Shown one piece after another: positions 15,060 to 22,907 of a stretch of 35,361 nt of DNA. This DNA is from DASPWV01 sp046727855 (GTDB lineage Bacteria > Acidobacteriota > Vicinamibacteria > Vicinamibacterales > UBA2999): NCBI GenBank assembly GCA_046727855.1, contig JBKPDL010000083.1, forward strand, positions 1-35,361. The letters run 5' to 3'. Below the pieces are notes generated by a model. The model did not search any database. It was not told the origin of the DNA and saw only the letters and a program-made list of their open reading frames with translations. The translations under genes and the position numbers were made by a program. Position 1 is the stretch's first letter. Each line of letters opens with the position of its first letter.

Positions 15060-17525
15060 ATGGATGCGCTGTGGCAAGACATTCGATATGGCATGCGCTC
15101 GCTTTGGAAGAGTCCGGCTCTAGCCGCGGTCGCGATCCTCTCGCTGGGGCTCGGCGTCGGTGCGAACACGACCATGTTCACGCTGATCAATACCATGTTT
15201 CTGAATCCGCTGCCGGTCGCACGTCCATCGGAACTGGTCGCGGTGTTTACGCTCGACGCCAACAATCCGACGCGCTTCGGCAATCTTCTGCCGCTGTCGT
15301 ATCCCAATCTCGACGACATCCGTCGGCACAACGACGTGTTGACGGACCTAGCCGGCTACTCCTCGCCGCTGCCGATCAGCCTGTCAACCGGGGCGGCCCC
15401 GGAACGGATCTTCATGCAGCTCGTGACCGGAAACTACTTCGACGTACTCGGATTGCGGCCCGCAGCCGGCCGGTTCTTCCTGCCCGACGAGGATCGCACT
15501 CCCGCTACACACGCCGTTGCTGTCATCGGCCATGGAATCTGGCAGCGACGCCTCGGCGGCGATCCCAAGGTGGTCGGCCGCACGATCACGCTGAACCGCA
15601 TTCCGTTCACAGTTGTGGGGGTTGCGCCGGAAGGATTCAAAGGCGTGACCTCGATCTTCGGCCCGGATCTCTGGTTGCCCGCGATGATGGCGCCACAGAT
15701 GCTGCCGCGGCATTTCGGTGACTGGCTTCACGAGCGTGGCGCCGTTACGTTCAACACCGCCGGGCGCCTGCAACCGGGTGTTACGCGCCAGCAGGCGGAA
15801 GCCCGTCTCAAAACGATCGCGGGGACGCTCGAACGGGAGTACCCGGTCGCGAACAAGGGGCGTAGTGTTTCGGTCACGACGCTCACCGAGGCTGCGATTT
15901 TCCCTGGTATGCGCGGTCCGCTGCTGTTCGGCGGCGCTGTGTTGATGGCGATCGTAGGACTCGTGTTGCTGATCGCATGCTCGAACGTGGCGAACTTGCT
16001 GCTGGCGCGCGCCACGGCACGGCGTCAGGAGATCGCGGTGCGGCTAGCAGTGGGGGCGGGTCGCCGGCGCGTGATTCGCCAACTGCTGACAGAGAGCCTC
16101 GCCCTTGCGCTCGTCGTCGGCGCTGTTGGCCTCGTGTTTGGCTTCTGGGGACAGAACCTCCTCTGGTCCTTCCGGCCAGCCGTCGTCGCCAACAACTTTG
16201 TCGAGCTCCAGTTCGACACGCGCGTCTTCGTCTTTACCTTCATCCTCGCGCTCACCAGCGGCGTTGTCTTTGGGCTCGTGCCTGCGCTGCGGGCATCGCG
16301 TCCGGATCTCGTTGGTGTGCTGAAGGAAGAATCGGCGACATCGGCGGGCCATCGTCGCGCCGGCCGCATTCGCGGCGCGCTCGTCATCGGGCAGGTTGCG
16401 CTGTCGCTCGTCTCGCTCGTCATCGCCGGTCTGTTCCTGCGCAACATTGAGCGCGCCTTTACCGTCGATCTCGGGTATGACGCTTCGCGGATTGCTGTGG
16501 TGACGGCCAATCCGGCGCAGGCCGGATACGATCAACCGCGCACCGAACAGTTCTACCGCGATGTTCGCGAGCGTGCGTTGCAGGTGCCCGGCGTGTCATC
16601 GGCATCGTGGTCCACGAATCAGCCGCTATGGGCGAGCCTCTATCGGCGCGTCCTGATCGATGGACGCGATCCGCTCGGCACATCCGACGCCATTCTGGTT
16701 CTTGTCAGCACCGTGGATGTCGAGTACTTCAAAACGTTGGGCGTGAGTGCTATCGCGGGACGCGAGTTCGATGCGACCGATCGCTCCGGGTCGCGGCCTG
16801 TCGCGATGGTCAACGAAACAATGGCCACGAAGTACTGGCCCAACGAAAGCGCCCTGGGAAAACGCATCCGCTTCGACAACGACGCCACCCCACGCGAGAT
16901 CGTTGGCATTGTGAAGACGATCAAATACCAGAGCGTCGGCGAGCCGCCACAGCCGGCCATGTTCCTACCGCTTGGCCAGAACGACTCTCCAGCGATGGTC
17001 CTGTATGTCAGGGCGTCGCGCGATGCAGGACCGGTTCTGCAAAGCATTCAGCGCGAGATCCGTGCGATGGCTGTCGACGTGCCGCTCGAGAATCCGGCGA
17101 CGGTCATGGAGATAATCGATCAGTCGCTGTGGATGATGAAGCTGGCCACGGGTCTCGTTGCAGTATTCGGGGTGCTGGCTCTCGGCCTTGCCTGCGTCGG
17201 CTTGTACGGAATCCTCGCCTACGCCGTCGGTCAGCGTCAGCGTGAGATCGGCTTGCGAATGGCGATCGGCGCTGATCGCGCGAAGGTTTTGCGGCTCGTG
17301 CTGCGCGAGGCTGCAGCGCTTGTCGGCGCTGGAGTCGCGTTGGGCCTCGTCCTGTCGGCAGCTGCAGGCCGCGCCGTCGCGTCGTTGCTGTTCGGGCTGA
17401 GTCCGACCGACGGACCGGCGTTCGCCGGCGCAGCGGCGACGCTGGTGATTGTTGCGCTGGCGGCCAGCTATCTTCCAGCTCGGCGCGCAAGCCGCCTTGA
17501 TCCATCAGCGGCGTTGCGCCACTAA
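15060..17525 (+). CDS. ADOP-type ABC permease (MacB/FtsX family)
   Basis: An 821-residue membrane protein of the Acidobacterial duplicated-orphaned-permease type. It begins with the characteristic cytoplasmic MDALWQDIRYGMRSLWKSPA and TM1 (AVAILSLGLGVGANTTMFTLIN). A MacB-like periplasmic core (about 45-270) is followed by FtsX helices near 280-300 (LMAIVGLVLLIACSNVANLL), 340-360 and 385-405. A second MacB/FtsX half begins near residue 440 (GALVIGQVALSLVSLVIAG) and ends with three helices, closing with YLPARRASRLDPSAALRH. GGAGG is 6 nt upstream of ATG. No ATP-binding subunit is adjacent, which is normal for ADOP genes. The substrate is unknown; MacB relatives act as mechanotransmitters in lipoprotein or peptide export. 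Confidence 0.92.
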   Translation: MDALWQDIRYGMRSLWKSPALAAVAILSLGLGVGANTTMFTLINTMFLNPLPVARPSELVAVFTLDANNPTRFGNLLPLSYPNLDDIRRHNDVLTDLAGYSSPLPISLSTGAAPERIFMQLVTGNYFDVLGLRPAAGRFFLPDEDRTPATHAVAVIGHGIWQRRLGGDPKVVGRTITLNRIPFTVVGVAPEGFKGVTSIFGPDLWLPAMMAPQMLPRHFGDWLHERGAVTFNTAGRLQPGVTRQQAEARLKTIAGTLEREYPVANKGRSVSVTTLTEAAIFPGMRGPLLFGGAVLMAIVGLVLLIACSNVANLLLARATARRQEIAVRLAVGAGRRRVIRQLLTESLALALVVGAVGLVFGFWGQNLLWSFRPAVVANNFVELQFDTRVFVFTFILALTSGVVFGLVPALRASRPDLVGVLKEESATSAGHRRAGRIRGALVIGQVALSLVSLVIAGLFLRNIERAFTVDLGYDASRIAVVTANPAQAGYDQPRTEQFYRDVRERALQVPGVSSASWSTNQPLWASLYRRVLIDGRDPLGTSDAILVLVSTVDVEYFKTLGVSAIAGREFDATDRSGSRPVAMVNETMATKYWPNESALGKRIRFDNDATPREIVGIVKTIKYQSVGEPPQPAMFLPLGQNDSPAMVLYVRASRDAGPVLQSIQREIRAMAVDVPLENPATVMEIIDQSLWMMKLATGLVAVFGVLALGLACVGLYGILAYAVGQRQREIGLRMAIGADRAKVLRLVLREAAALVGAGVALGLVLSAAAGRAVASLLFGLSPTDGPAFAGAAATLVIVALAASYLPARRASRLDPSAALRH

Positions 17526-17544
17526 CGCTCGCAGGCCGAGTCCT

Positions 17545-17576
17545 TCAACAGGAATTCAACGGGATTTTCACGCGCC
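17545..17576 (+). repeat. Repeated 32-bp intergenic element, copy A (before the SDR gene)
   Basis: This copy starts TCAACAGGAATTCAAC and ends ATTTTCACGCGCC. It matches copy B at 21104-21135 at 27 of 32 positions. About 26 nt further on both copies have CGTCAA, so the relationship extends to roughly 65 bp. It ends 40 nt before the SDR start codon. It may be a promoter/operator or a duplicated intergenic segment. Confidence 0.5.
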
Positions 17577-17616
17577 GCGGTGAGCCGTCCCCGTAAGGTT
17601 TTCGTCAACACGTACG

Positions 17617-18357
17617 ATGACGAATCTCAGAGGCACTCGAATACTCGTCGCCGGCGGCACTGGTCATGTGGGCAGATACCTGGTCCACGCGATCGTCGAA
17701 GGTGGCGGTACGGCCATCGTGCCTTCACGGTCGTCTGAGAAACTCGATTGGCTGATCCGCGCCAACCAGCCGGATCACCGCGATCAGATCGTGCCCCTGA
17801 CCGGCAACATCTCGAACCCACGGGAAGGCGCCGCGTTGATGGAGCGAGCCGCGCCGTTGCACGGCGCAGTGGTCGCGGTCGGCACTTTTGTCCAGGTCTG
17901 TGGCGTGCTCGGCGCCGCGGCGAAGGATCTTCAGCGCGCACTCGATGGCTATGTCGCCGCGCACTTCGCCGTGGCGCGAACAGTCATTCCGATTCTCGAG
18001 CCCGCCGGCGGCGCCTACGTCATGATCAACGGCCCGCTTGCTTTTCAGCTCATGTCTTCTGACACAGCGCTCGTCTCGATCGCCACGGCCGCACAGGCCA
18101 TGCTCGCGCGTGTCCTGATGAAAGAGCTCGCACAGAGCGCCGTGCGCGTGAACGAGGTGGTCATCTACTCGAGGTTCGGATGCGGCCACGACGACCGCAA
18201 TGCCGTCATCGGCGCGGATGTCGGCCGTTACGTCACCCATCTACTGTCAACTGAGGGCGCGGGCGTGCGCGGCCAGAGGATTCATCTTCGCTGGCCGGAG
18301 CAAGCGCGGATACCGATCGATTTCGCCGACGCGCCACGCACCATGACGCTCTTATGA
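17617..18357 (+). CDS. Atypical short-chain dehydrogenase/reductase (SDR)
   Basis: A Rossmann-fold protein of 246 residues. The N-terminal dinucleotide-binding motif is GGTGHVGRYL at residues 12-21, followed by the acidic/neutral strand and LTGNISNPREGAALMERA, the usual adenine-binding turn, and VVAVGTF at the NNAG position. The active-site region departs from classical SDRs: where YxxxK is expected, the sequence reads SIATAAQAMLARVLMKEL, with neither Tyr nor Lys. It may therefore bind a nucleotide without reducing a substrate, or use another mechanism. There is no obvious ribosome-binding site near the ATG. It follows the ADOP gene by 91 nt, which include repeat element A. The neighbours give no pathway. 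Confidence 0.8.
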   Translation: MTNLRGTRILVAGGTGHVGRYLVHAIVEGGGTAIVPSRSSEKLDWLIRANQPDHRDQIVPLTGNISNPREGAALMERAAPLHGAVVAVGTFVQVCGVLGAAAKDLQRALDGYVAAHFAVARTVIPILEPAGGAYVMINGPLAFQLMSSDTALVSIATAAQAMLARVLMKELAQSAVRVNEVVIYSRFGCGHDDRNAVIGADVGRYVTHLLSTEGAGVRGQRIHLRWPEQARIPIDFADAPRTMTLL

Positions 18358-18461
18358 AGCATCGAGAGGCTGGATCGATGAATCACTGCATTAGGACGCC
18401 GACAACACTCCTGCGACTGTTGCAAAGTGGTCCTGTCTATTCCAACTTATCTGGACTTGTG

Positions 18462-18487
18462 AGAGTACCGCCACGCGGATACTCTCG
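18462..18487. promoter_or_regulatory. Hairpin upstream of the DUF4287 gene
   Basis: GAGAGTA at 18462-18468 pairs with TACTCTC at 18481-18487, extended by CCG/CGG across one bulged A, leaving a 5-nt loop. It lies 44 nt upstream of the chosen start codon. There is no T-run, so a leader structure or operator is more likely than a terminator. Confidence 0.4.
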
Positions 18488-18530
18488 CCTCTAGCCGGTG
18501 AACCCGGTCAAGAACATAAGGAGGCTCGCT

Positions 18531-19121
18531 GTGGTGGAACGCAACATTGCAGGGATGACGCAAACTCGTGATTGGCAGAGAAACCGTGACATGTGGGTTG
18601 GCGTTCTCGAAAGGCACACCGGTGAAGGCGTGGACGTGTGGAAAAGACGGATCGGTAAGCAGCGCATTGCTGACGAGCGCGGCCTTCGCGCATGGCTCAC
18701 CAAACAAGGCGTAACCGGATACGCCCAGTCACTTCTGGTCATGGAGCGATTTGGCTATCCCGATTTCGTCCTCGCGACGGCCGACCAATTGATCGCGCAA
18801 CAGTACGCGGATCGGCCGAACCTCCGGCCGATTTACGACGCGATTGTCGCGGCCGCCACACGATGCGGCGACGTCATCATTCAGGCGCGGAAGACCTACG
18901 TCTCACTCGTCACGCCTCGCCGCACCTTTGCGCGCGTGCAGCCGACGACGAGGACGCGTCTCGACCTCGGGCTTCGGCTCGACAAACGGCGGCCAGGCGG
19001 GCGCCTTCAGCCATCGAAGATTCATGAGACCATGCGACTCCAGGTTGGTGTGACGACGGTTGACGAGGTGGATTCCGAGGTCAAGAAGTGGTTGCAGCAG
19101 GCTTACGCCGAGAACGCCTGA
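18531..19121 (+). CDS. DUF4287 / DUF5655 domain protein
   Basis: A soluble protein of about 196 residues with two small domains. Residues about 10-75 (RDMWVGVLERHTGEGVDVWK; LRAWLTKQGVTGYAQSLLVM) match the DUF4287 pattern. The rest (PIYDAIVAAATRCGDVIIQA, KTYVSLVTPRRTFARVQPTT, LDLGLRL) matches DUF5655, a domain often found alone or in putative transport or nucleic-acid-associated proteins; the function of both is unknown. The frame opens at GTG 18498, but AGGAGG at 18519-18524 lies 6 nt before GTG 18531 and 9 nt before GTG 18534, so the start is one of these. The 3' end overlaps the convergent MocR gene by 41 nt. Confidence 0.82.
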   Translation: MVERNIAGMTQTRDWQRNRDMWVGVLERHTGEGVDVWKRRIGKQRIADERGLRAWLTKQGVTGYAQSLLVMERFGYPDFVLATADQLIAQQYADRPNLRPIYDAIVAAATRCGDVIIQARKTYVSLVTPRRTFARVQPTTRTRLDLGLRLDKRRPGGRLQPSKIHETMRLQVGVTTVDEVDSEVKKWLQQAYAENA

Positions 19122-20586
19122 CGTTTGCCTGTGACACCTCGTCGATGCCAGCTGCTGGCGGCCGCGAGCTTGTGGAACGGCGCGGCTCACCACATTCCGC
19201 CAACACCGCCGCCAGCTGCCTTGCGGCTTCGCCAATACTCTCCTCGGGAAGGCCGCCGTAACCGAGGACAAGGCCAGGAGGTGACGCGAGCGGCTTGGCA
19301 CGATAGGCGGCGGCGCCGTAGACACGGATCGATCGACGCGCCGCGGCCTCGACAACGGCTTGTTCGTCGACGTCGCGGGTCAATTCGATCATCAGATGCA
19401 GTCCAGCGTCGATTCCGTGAAACCGCAGACGCGGGAGATGGTTGCGGAGTGCAGCGACGATCGCATCACGCCGTCGTCGGTAAATCTGGCGCGTCCGTCG
19501 AAGATGCCGATCGAACGCGCCACACTCCAGGAAATAGGCAAATGCGAGCTGCTCCGGTGTTGGCGAGCCGCGGTCGGTCTGAAGTTTCGCGCGCGCGACA
19601 TCATCAACGAGATCGGCCGGCACCACGAGCCAGGCGAGGCGGAGCGCCGGTGCGAGCACCTTGCTCGCGGTGCCCACGTAGACGACTCGGTCTGGCGCCA
19701 GGCCCTGCAGCGCCCCAATCGGCTCGCGATCGTACCGGTACTCCGCGTCGTAATCATCTTCGATGACGATAGCCCGTCGCTGCGTTGCCCAATCGAGCAG
19801 CGCAGCTCGGCGCTCCGGTGCGAGAACCGCGCCGGTCGGGTACTGATGGGCGGGCGTGACCAACACGGCACCAGAATCGAGTCGATGGAGTCGATCGACG
19901 CAGACTCCCTCCTGGTCGACCGGAATCCGCGGCGTCTCCATCCCGCTCGTCTGGATGTCGGTGCATTGATCGGCGTGTCCCGGGTCCTCCACTGCAATGC
20001 GGCGAACCCCACGCTCACGGAGCACGCGGCACAACAGACCGAGGCCTTGCGCCGATCCACTACAGAACACCACGCAATCTGCTCGGGCGACGGTCGCACG
20101 TGCGCGATTCAAATACGCCGCCACGGCTTGGCGAGCCGGCTCCGCGCCGCGCGGATCGGGATAATCGAGTGCGGAATGCGACATCGCGGAAAACGCGCGC
20201 CGCAATGCGCTGATCCACGCGCGGCGTGGAAACAACGATAAGTCGGGTAGCCCCGGTCGGAAGTCATATCGTGGCGTCGGAGCGGCGTTCTCTCTTACCG
20301 GTGCGACACTCTCCGCCGTGCGGCGCCCGGCCACGCGTGTCGCGGATCCGCGGTGTGCGGTCAGATAACCTTCGGCCAGCAGTTGTTCATAAGCCTCGAC
20401 GACGACTCCACGCGACAATCCCAGATCCGTCGCGAGCACCCGTGTCGGCGGGAGCGACGTCCCGTGCTGCAATCGGCCGCTCTGGATGGCGCGGCGCAAC
20501 TCCCGTTCGAGCTGCAACCGCATTGGCACGCCCGCACCTCTATCCAAGCGCACCAGCAATTCAGCGGCAGACGTAATCCTCTTCAT
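19081..20586 (-). CDS. MocR/PdxR-type transcriptional regulator (GntR wHTH plus aminotransferase fold)
   Basis: A 501-residue regulator. The N-terminal GntR winged helix is at residues 8-85 (GVPMRLQLERELRRAIQSG; LPPTRVLATDLGLSRGVVVEAYEQL). From about 110 to 465 it has a fold-type-I aminotransferase domain with DYPDPRGAEPARQAVAAYL, VTPAHQYPTGAVL, IEDDYDAEYRYD (about 276-287) and the PLP-binding Lys309 in TASKVLAP. Such proteins bind PLP as an effector and control vitamin B6, GABA or amino-acid genes. The last 30 or so residues are basic and are encoded opposite the 3' end of the DUF4287 gene; family homology appears to stop near the GEAARQLAAVLAE helix. It starts 9 nt after the I78-type lipoprotein gene, suggesting co-transcription. 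Confidence 0.9.
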   Translation of the reverse strand: MKRITSAAELLVRLDRGAGVPMRLQLERELRRAIQSGRLQHGTSLPPTRVLATDLGLSRGVVVEAYEQLLAEGYLTAHRGSATRVAGRRTAESVAPVRENAAPTPRYDFRPGLPDLSLFPRRAWISALRRAFSAMSHSALDYPDPRGAEPARQAVAAYLNRARATVARADCVVFCSGSAQGLGLLCRVLRERGVRRIAVEDPGHADQCTDIQTSGMETPRIPVDQEGVCVDRLHRLDSGAVLVTPAHQYPTGAVLAPERRAALLDWATQRRAIVIEDDYDAEYRYDREPIGALQGLAPDRVVYVGTASKVLAPALRLAWLVVPADLVDDVARAKLQTDRGSPTPEQLAFAYFLECGAFDRHLRRTRQIYRRRRDAIVAALRNHLPRLRFHGIDAGLHLMIELTRDVDEQAVVEAAARRSIRVYGAAAYRAKPLASPPGLVLGYGGLPEESIGEAARQLAAVLAECGEPRRSTSSRPPAAGIDEVSQANVRRSRRKPAATTS

Positions 20587-20595
20587 TCCGACACG

Positions 20596-20985
20596 TCAGC
20601 CGCAGCTGACGGAGGTCACCACGTCCCGCTTGTCGAGGCCGAGGTTCAACCGACCCGGCAGGAATTCCATCGTGATCGGTTCATTCGGACGAATGAAACG
20701 TGCCACGCTCGCTTGCGCCGCGTTTCGCGCCCGTTCGAGCAGATCGCTGCTCGCTCGTTGACCTTTGGCCCACTGCGCCTTCGCAGCATCGCAGCTTCCC
20801 GAGGCAGGCGGCGACGGCTGCGCGGGCGGAACAGGACCGCGATCGACCGGCGGCGAGACGACTGACCCGACGGGATCGGAGGGCACCGCAGCTGATGGCG
20901 AGGTGACCCTGTTGCTGCTGCTACAGGCGCTTATAAACAGTCCGGCGATGAGGATAGTTGTCGATGCGAGTGCAGAAGCACGCAT
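20596..20985 (-). CDS. I78-family peptidase-inhibitor-like lipoprotein
   Basis: A 129-residue lipoprotein: signal peptide with lipobox FISAC (Cys21), a proline- and serine-rich linker to residue 63, and a compact C-terminal domain at 64-129. That domain matches the I78 inhibitor pattern: SCDAAKAQWAKGQRASSDLL, then RFIRPNEPITMEF, RLNLGLDKRD and the closing VTSVSCG. Cys65 and Cys128 probably form a disulfide. I78 proteins inhibit serine proteases such as subtilisin, so this would protect the periplasm. GGAG lies 8 nt before ATG. It precedes the MocR gene by 9 nt on the same strand, an unusual pairing. Confidence 0.75.
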   Translation of the reverse strand: MRASALASTTILIAGLFISACSSSNRVTSPSAAVPSDPVGSVVSPPVDRGPVPPAQPSPPASGSCDAAKAQWAKGQRASSDLLERARNAAQASVARFIRPNEPITMEFLPGRLNLGLDKRDVVTSVSCG

Positions 20986-21323
20986 TTTTCGTTCTCCGTA
21001 ATGACACTGACGCGTGCACTGAGATTAGCAGATGAGCAATGCCGCGTCGACGCGTCAGCGGCGCCGCCCATTGTCTGCGCACTTGCAGCGACTGCGCGGT
21101 CCGTCAACACGAATTGAACAATATTTTCACGCGCCCGTTCGCGACAATCGTCGTACGTCGTTCGTCAAACCCGGTCCATCGTGACGCAGTTGGTGTCGTT
21201 GTAGCATTTTCGAATGCGAAACTCGACTGCTCCGTATCGGGATTGCCCAGCCAAGTACTTGCGGATCGGCGCCGGCAACGGTGATCCTGCTTCAGACGCT
21301 CGGCACACAGCTCGAGAACTTCT
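20986..21323. other. 338-bp divergent intergenic region between I78 lipoprotein and DHFR-like genes
   Basis: No coding sequence is recognised. It holds repeat element B (21104-21135) and a small hairpin with a UUCG-type loop at 21204-21217 (GCATT-TTCG-AATGC). The DHFR-like gene has only a weak ribosome-binding site (GAG 7 nt upstream). Promoters for both divergent genes must lie here, but I cannot place them. Confidence 0.5.
21104..21135 (+). repeat. Repeated 32-bp intergenic element, copy B
   Basis: This copy starts TCAACACGAATTGAAC and ends ATTTTCACGCGCC; it differs from copy A (17545-17576) at five positions, and CGTCAA recurs 27 nt downstream. It is about 190 nt upstream of the DHFR-like gene, so unlike copy A it is not close to a start codon. 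Confidence 0.5.
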
Positions 21324-21905
21324 ATGAGAAACGTCATACTTCAGGAGTTTGTCACGCTCAACGGCCTGGCGGCCGGACCGAACAACAGCGTCGATTTCGT
21401 TCCTGCGTCGACGTCTGGCGATCAGAGTTTCGGTCGAGAGCAACTGGCGTTTTTTGAGGCGATCGACACCATCGTGCTCGGCCGCGTGACCTATCAGCTG
21501 TTCGCGGGTTACTGGCCCAAGGTCGCGGAGGGAGACGAAAAGCCATTCGCCGACAAGATGAACTCGACTCCGAAGATCGTCTTCTCGCGCACGCTCGATC
21601 GGGCGCCCTGGGGCACATGGGACGAAGCGACTATCCTGAGGAGCAATCCGGCTGCCGAAGTCTCGAAGCTCAAACAACAGGCCGGCAAGAACATCGTGAT
21701 CTGGGGCAGCCTCTCGCTCGCGCAATTGCTAATCGGCGAGAGGCTCATCGATGAATATCGGTTGGTCGTCTGTCCGTTGGTGCTGGGCAGCGGACGGCGT
21801 CTCTTCAGCGACGATGCCGCGGCGATCGAGATGACGCTCCTCAACGCCAAGCCCATGGATCGAGGAGCAGTGTCTCTGACGTACAAGCCGCGCACATCGT
21901 CCTGA
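21324..21905 (+). CDS. Dihydrofolate-reductase-family protein (RibD C-terminal fold)
   Basis: A 193-residue soluble protein with the RibD_C/DHFR-like fold. Landmarks are the first strand ILQEFVTLNGLAAGP, the central IDTIVLGRVTYQLFAGYWP, KIVFSRTLDRAPW, the NADPH-binding loop NIVIWGSLSLAQLLIGERLIDEYRL, and VCPLVLGSGRRLF. The family includes riboflavin-pathway reductases and many uncharacterised homologues, common in accessory regions; without riboflavin or folate genes nearby, a specific reaction cannot be assigned. It is a single gene with gaps on both sides. Confidence 0.87.
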   Translation: MRNVILQEFVTLNGLAAGPNNSVDFVPASTSGDQSFGREQLAFFEAIDTIVLGRVTYQLFAGYWPKVAEGDEKPFADKMNSTPKIVFSRTLDRAPWGTWDEATILRSNPAAEVSKLKQQAGKNIVIWGSLSLAQLLIGERLIDEYRLVVCPLVLGSGRRLFSDDAAAIEMTLLNAKPMDRGAVSLTYKPRTSS

Positions 21906-22027
21906 TTCGGCTTCGCGTCCGGCAGCCGAGGCGTCGCTCCTGGCTGTGCCAAGCATCGAGTCGCATCGGTATGATGATGCGGCCAGTCGGTAACGCATTT
22001 GCCGGAGCATGGTCGCGGAGCGCCGTG

Positions 22028-22720
22028 ATGTCTGAGCGTGTGTACTCTGAAGAAGAGGTCCTTGCACTGGCGCGGCAAGCCTACCGTGAGGGGCGGGCCA
22101 ACTTTCCTGTCGTCGCGCGTCGAAGCGCGTTGCTCGTCATCGATATGCAGGACGAGTTCGTGCGACCTGGCTGGACGCCTTACTGGGTGCCGGAGGCGAC
22201 GCGCATGGTTCCGCGTCTGACCTCCTTTGTTGTGCGCTGTCGCGAGCTTGGTCTGCCCGTGATCTTTACGGCATTTGCGGGCAGGCATCACGGGCTCGAT
22301 CGCCCGCGGACCGGCGCCAGTATGCCGAATCGTTATGGCGTAGACGACAGCAGCCCGGCATGGTTTCGCGAAGGGCGGATCTGGCACGAGCTCGCGGTTG
22401 ACCCAGCAGATGTCGTGATCTTCAAACCCTCGTATGGCGCGTTCTACGACACTCCGCTTCAAACTGTGTTGCAGAATCTGGGGCGAGACACCATCGTCGT
22501 GACGGGAACCCTCACGAACTTCTGCTGCGGCACCACCGCCCGTCAAGGGTACGAGCGCGGATTTCAGGTCGTGTTCGCCAGCGATTTGACGGCGACCGAC
22601 GATCCTGAACTGCAGCACGCCGAGCTTTGCGTGCTGCGCAAGGGGTTCGCGCGCGTGTTGAGCGCTCAAGAGATTCTCGCTGCCCTGACAGGCGCAAGGA
22701 GCGCACCGACGACCAGTTAG
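22028..22720 (+). CDS. Isochorismatase-family cysteine hydrolase
   Basis: A hydrolase of 230 residues. The catalytic triad of the family is visible: Asp39 in LLVIDMQDEFV, the Lys in VVIFKPSYGAFYDTPL, and the Cys in VVTGTLTNFCCGTTARQ. The cis-peptide motif (TGTLTN) and the following RGFQVVFASDLTAT are typical. Members hydrolyse isochorismate, nicotinamide or N-carbamoyl compounds; the N-terminal extension of about 30 residues (EEEVLALARQAYREGRANFP) resembles the isochorismatase-like amidase group. ATG 22028 was chosen over 21971 because GGAG lies 7 nt upstream and the extension is otherwise non-conserved. No related pathway genes are adjacent. Confidence 0.88.
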   Translation: MSERVYSEEEVLALARQAYREGRANFPVVARRSALLVIDMQDEFVRPGWTPYWVPEATRMVPRLTSFVVRCRELGLPVIFTAFAGRHHGLDRPRTGASMPNRYGVDDSSPAWFREGRIWHELAVDPADVVIFKPSYGAFYDTPLQTVLQNLGRDTIVVTGTLTNFCCGTTARQGYERGFQVVFASDLTATDDPELQHAELCVLRKGFARVLSAQEILAALTGARSAPTTS

Positions 22721-22854
22721 CTATCGAGCGAGAAGTTACGCCGCACTCCCTCCCTGTACAATCGTGCGGGAAGAAATCGCCGCAACCGCGCAACCGACTT
22801 CGCTTGTTGCCCGATCAGGTAGCGTAAGCGCAGCTCGAAGCTTTCAAGGCGCAT
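22717..22854 (-). pseudogene. C-terminal remnant of a short-chain dehydrogenase
   Basis: On the minus strand, 45 codons read LRLRYLIGQQAKSVARLRRF, then LPARLYREGVRRNFSLDS and a stop. This resembles the C-terminal tail of SDR enzymes of the type ending with RLRY.VG.DAK...RLRR.LP. No Rossmann fold, catalytic residues or start region lie upstream; the resemblance stops near 22850, where the SRPBCC pseudogene leader begins. The relic overlaps the isochorismatase-like gene's end. This is recognition by tail motif only, so moderate confidence. Confidence 0.4.
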
Positions 22855-22907
22855 ACCGAGCGCACCCGGCGCGGCGGGAGCGGAGTCCGACGAAGGCGGA
22901 GCCACCG

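Noticed and set aside
18378..18494. 38-codon plus frame beginning MNHCIRTPTTLLRLL
   Set aside because: A GAGAGG precedes it, but there is no homology and the frame runs through the hairpin. I cannot tell it from chance.
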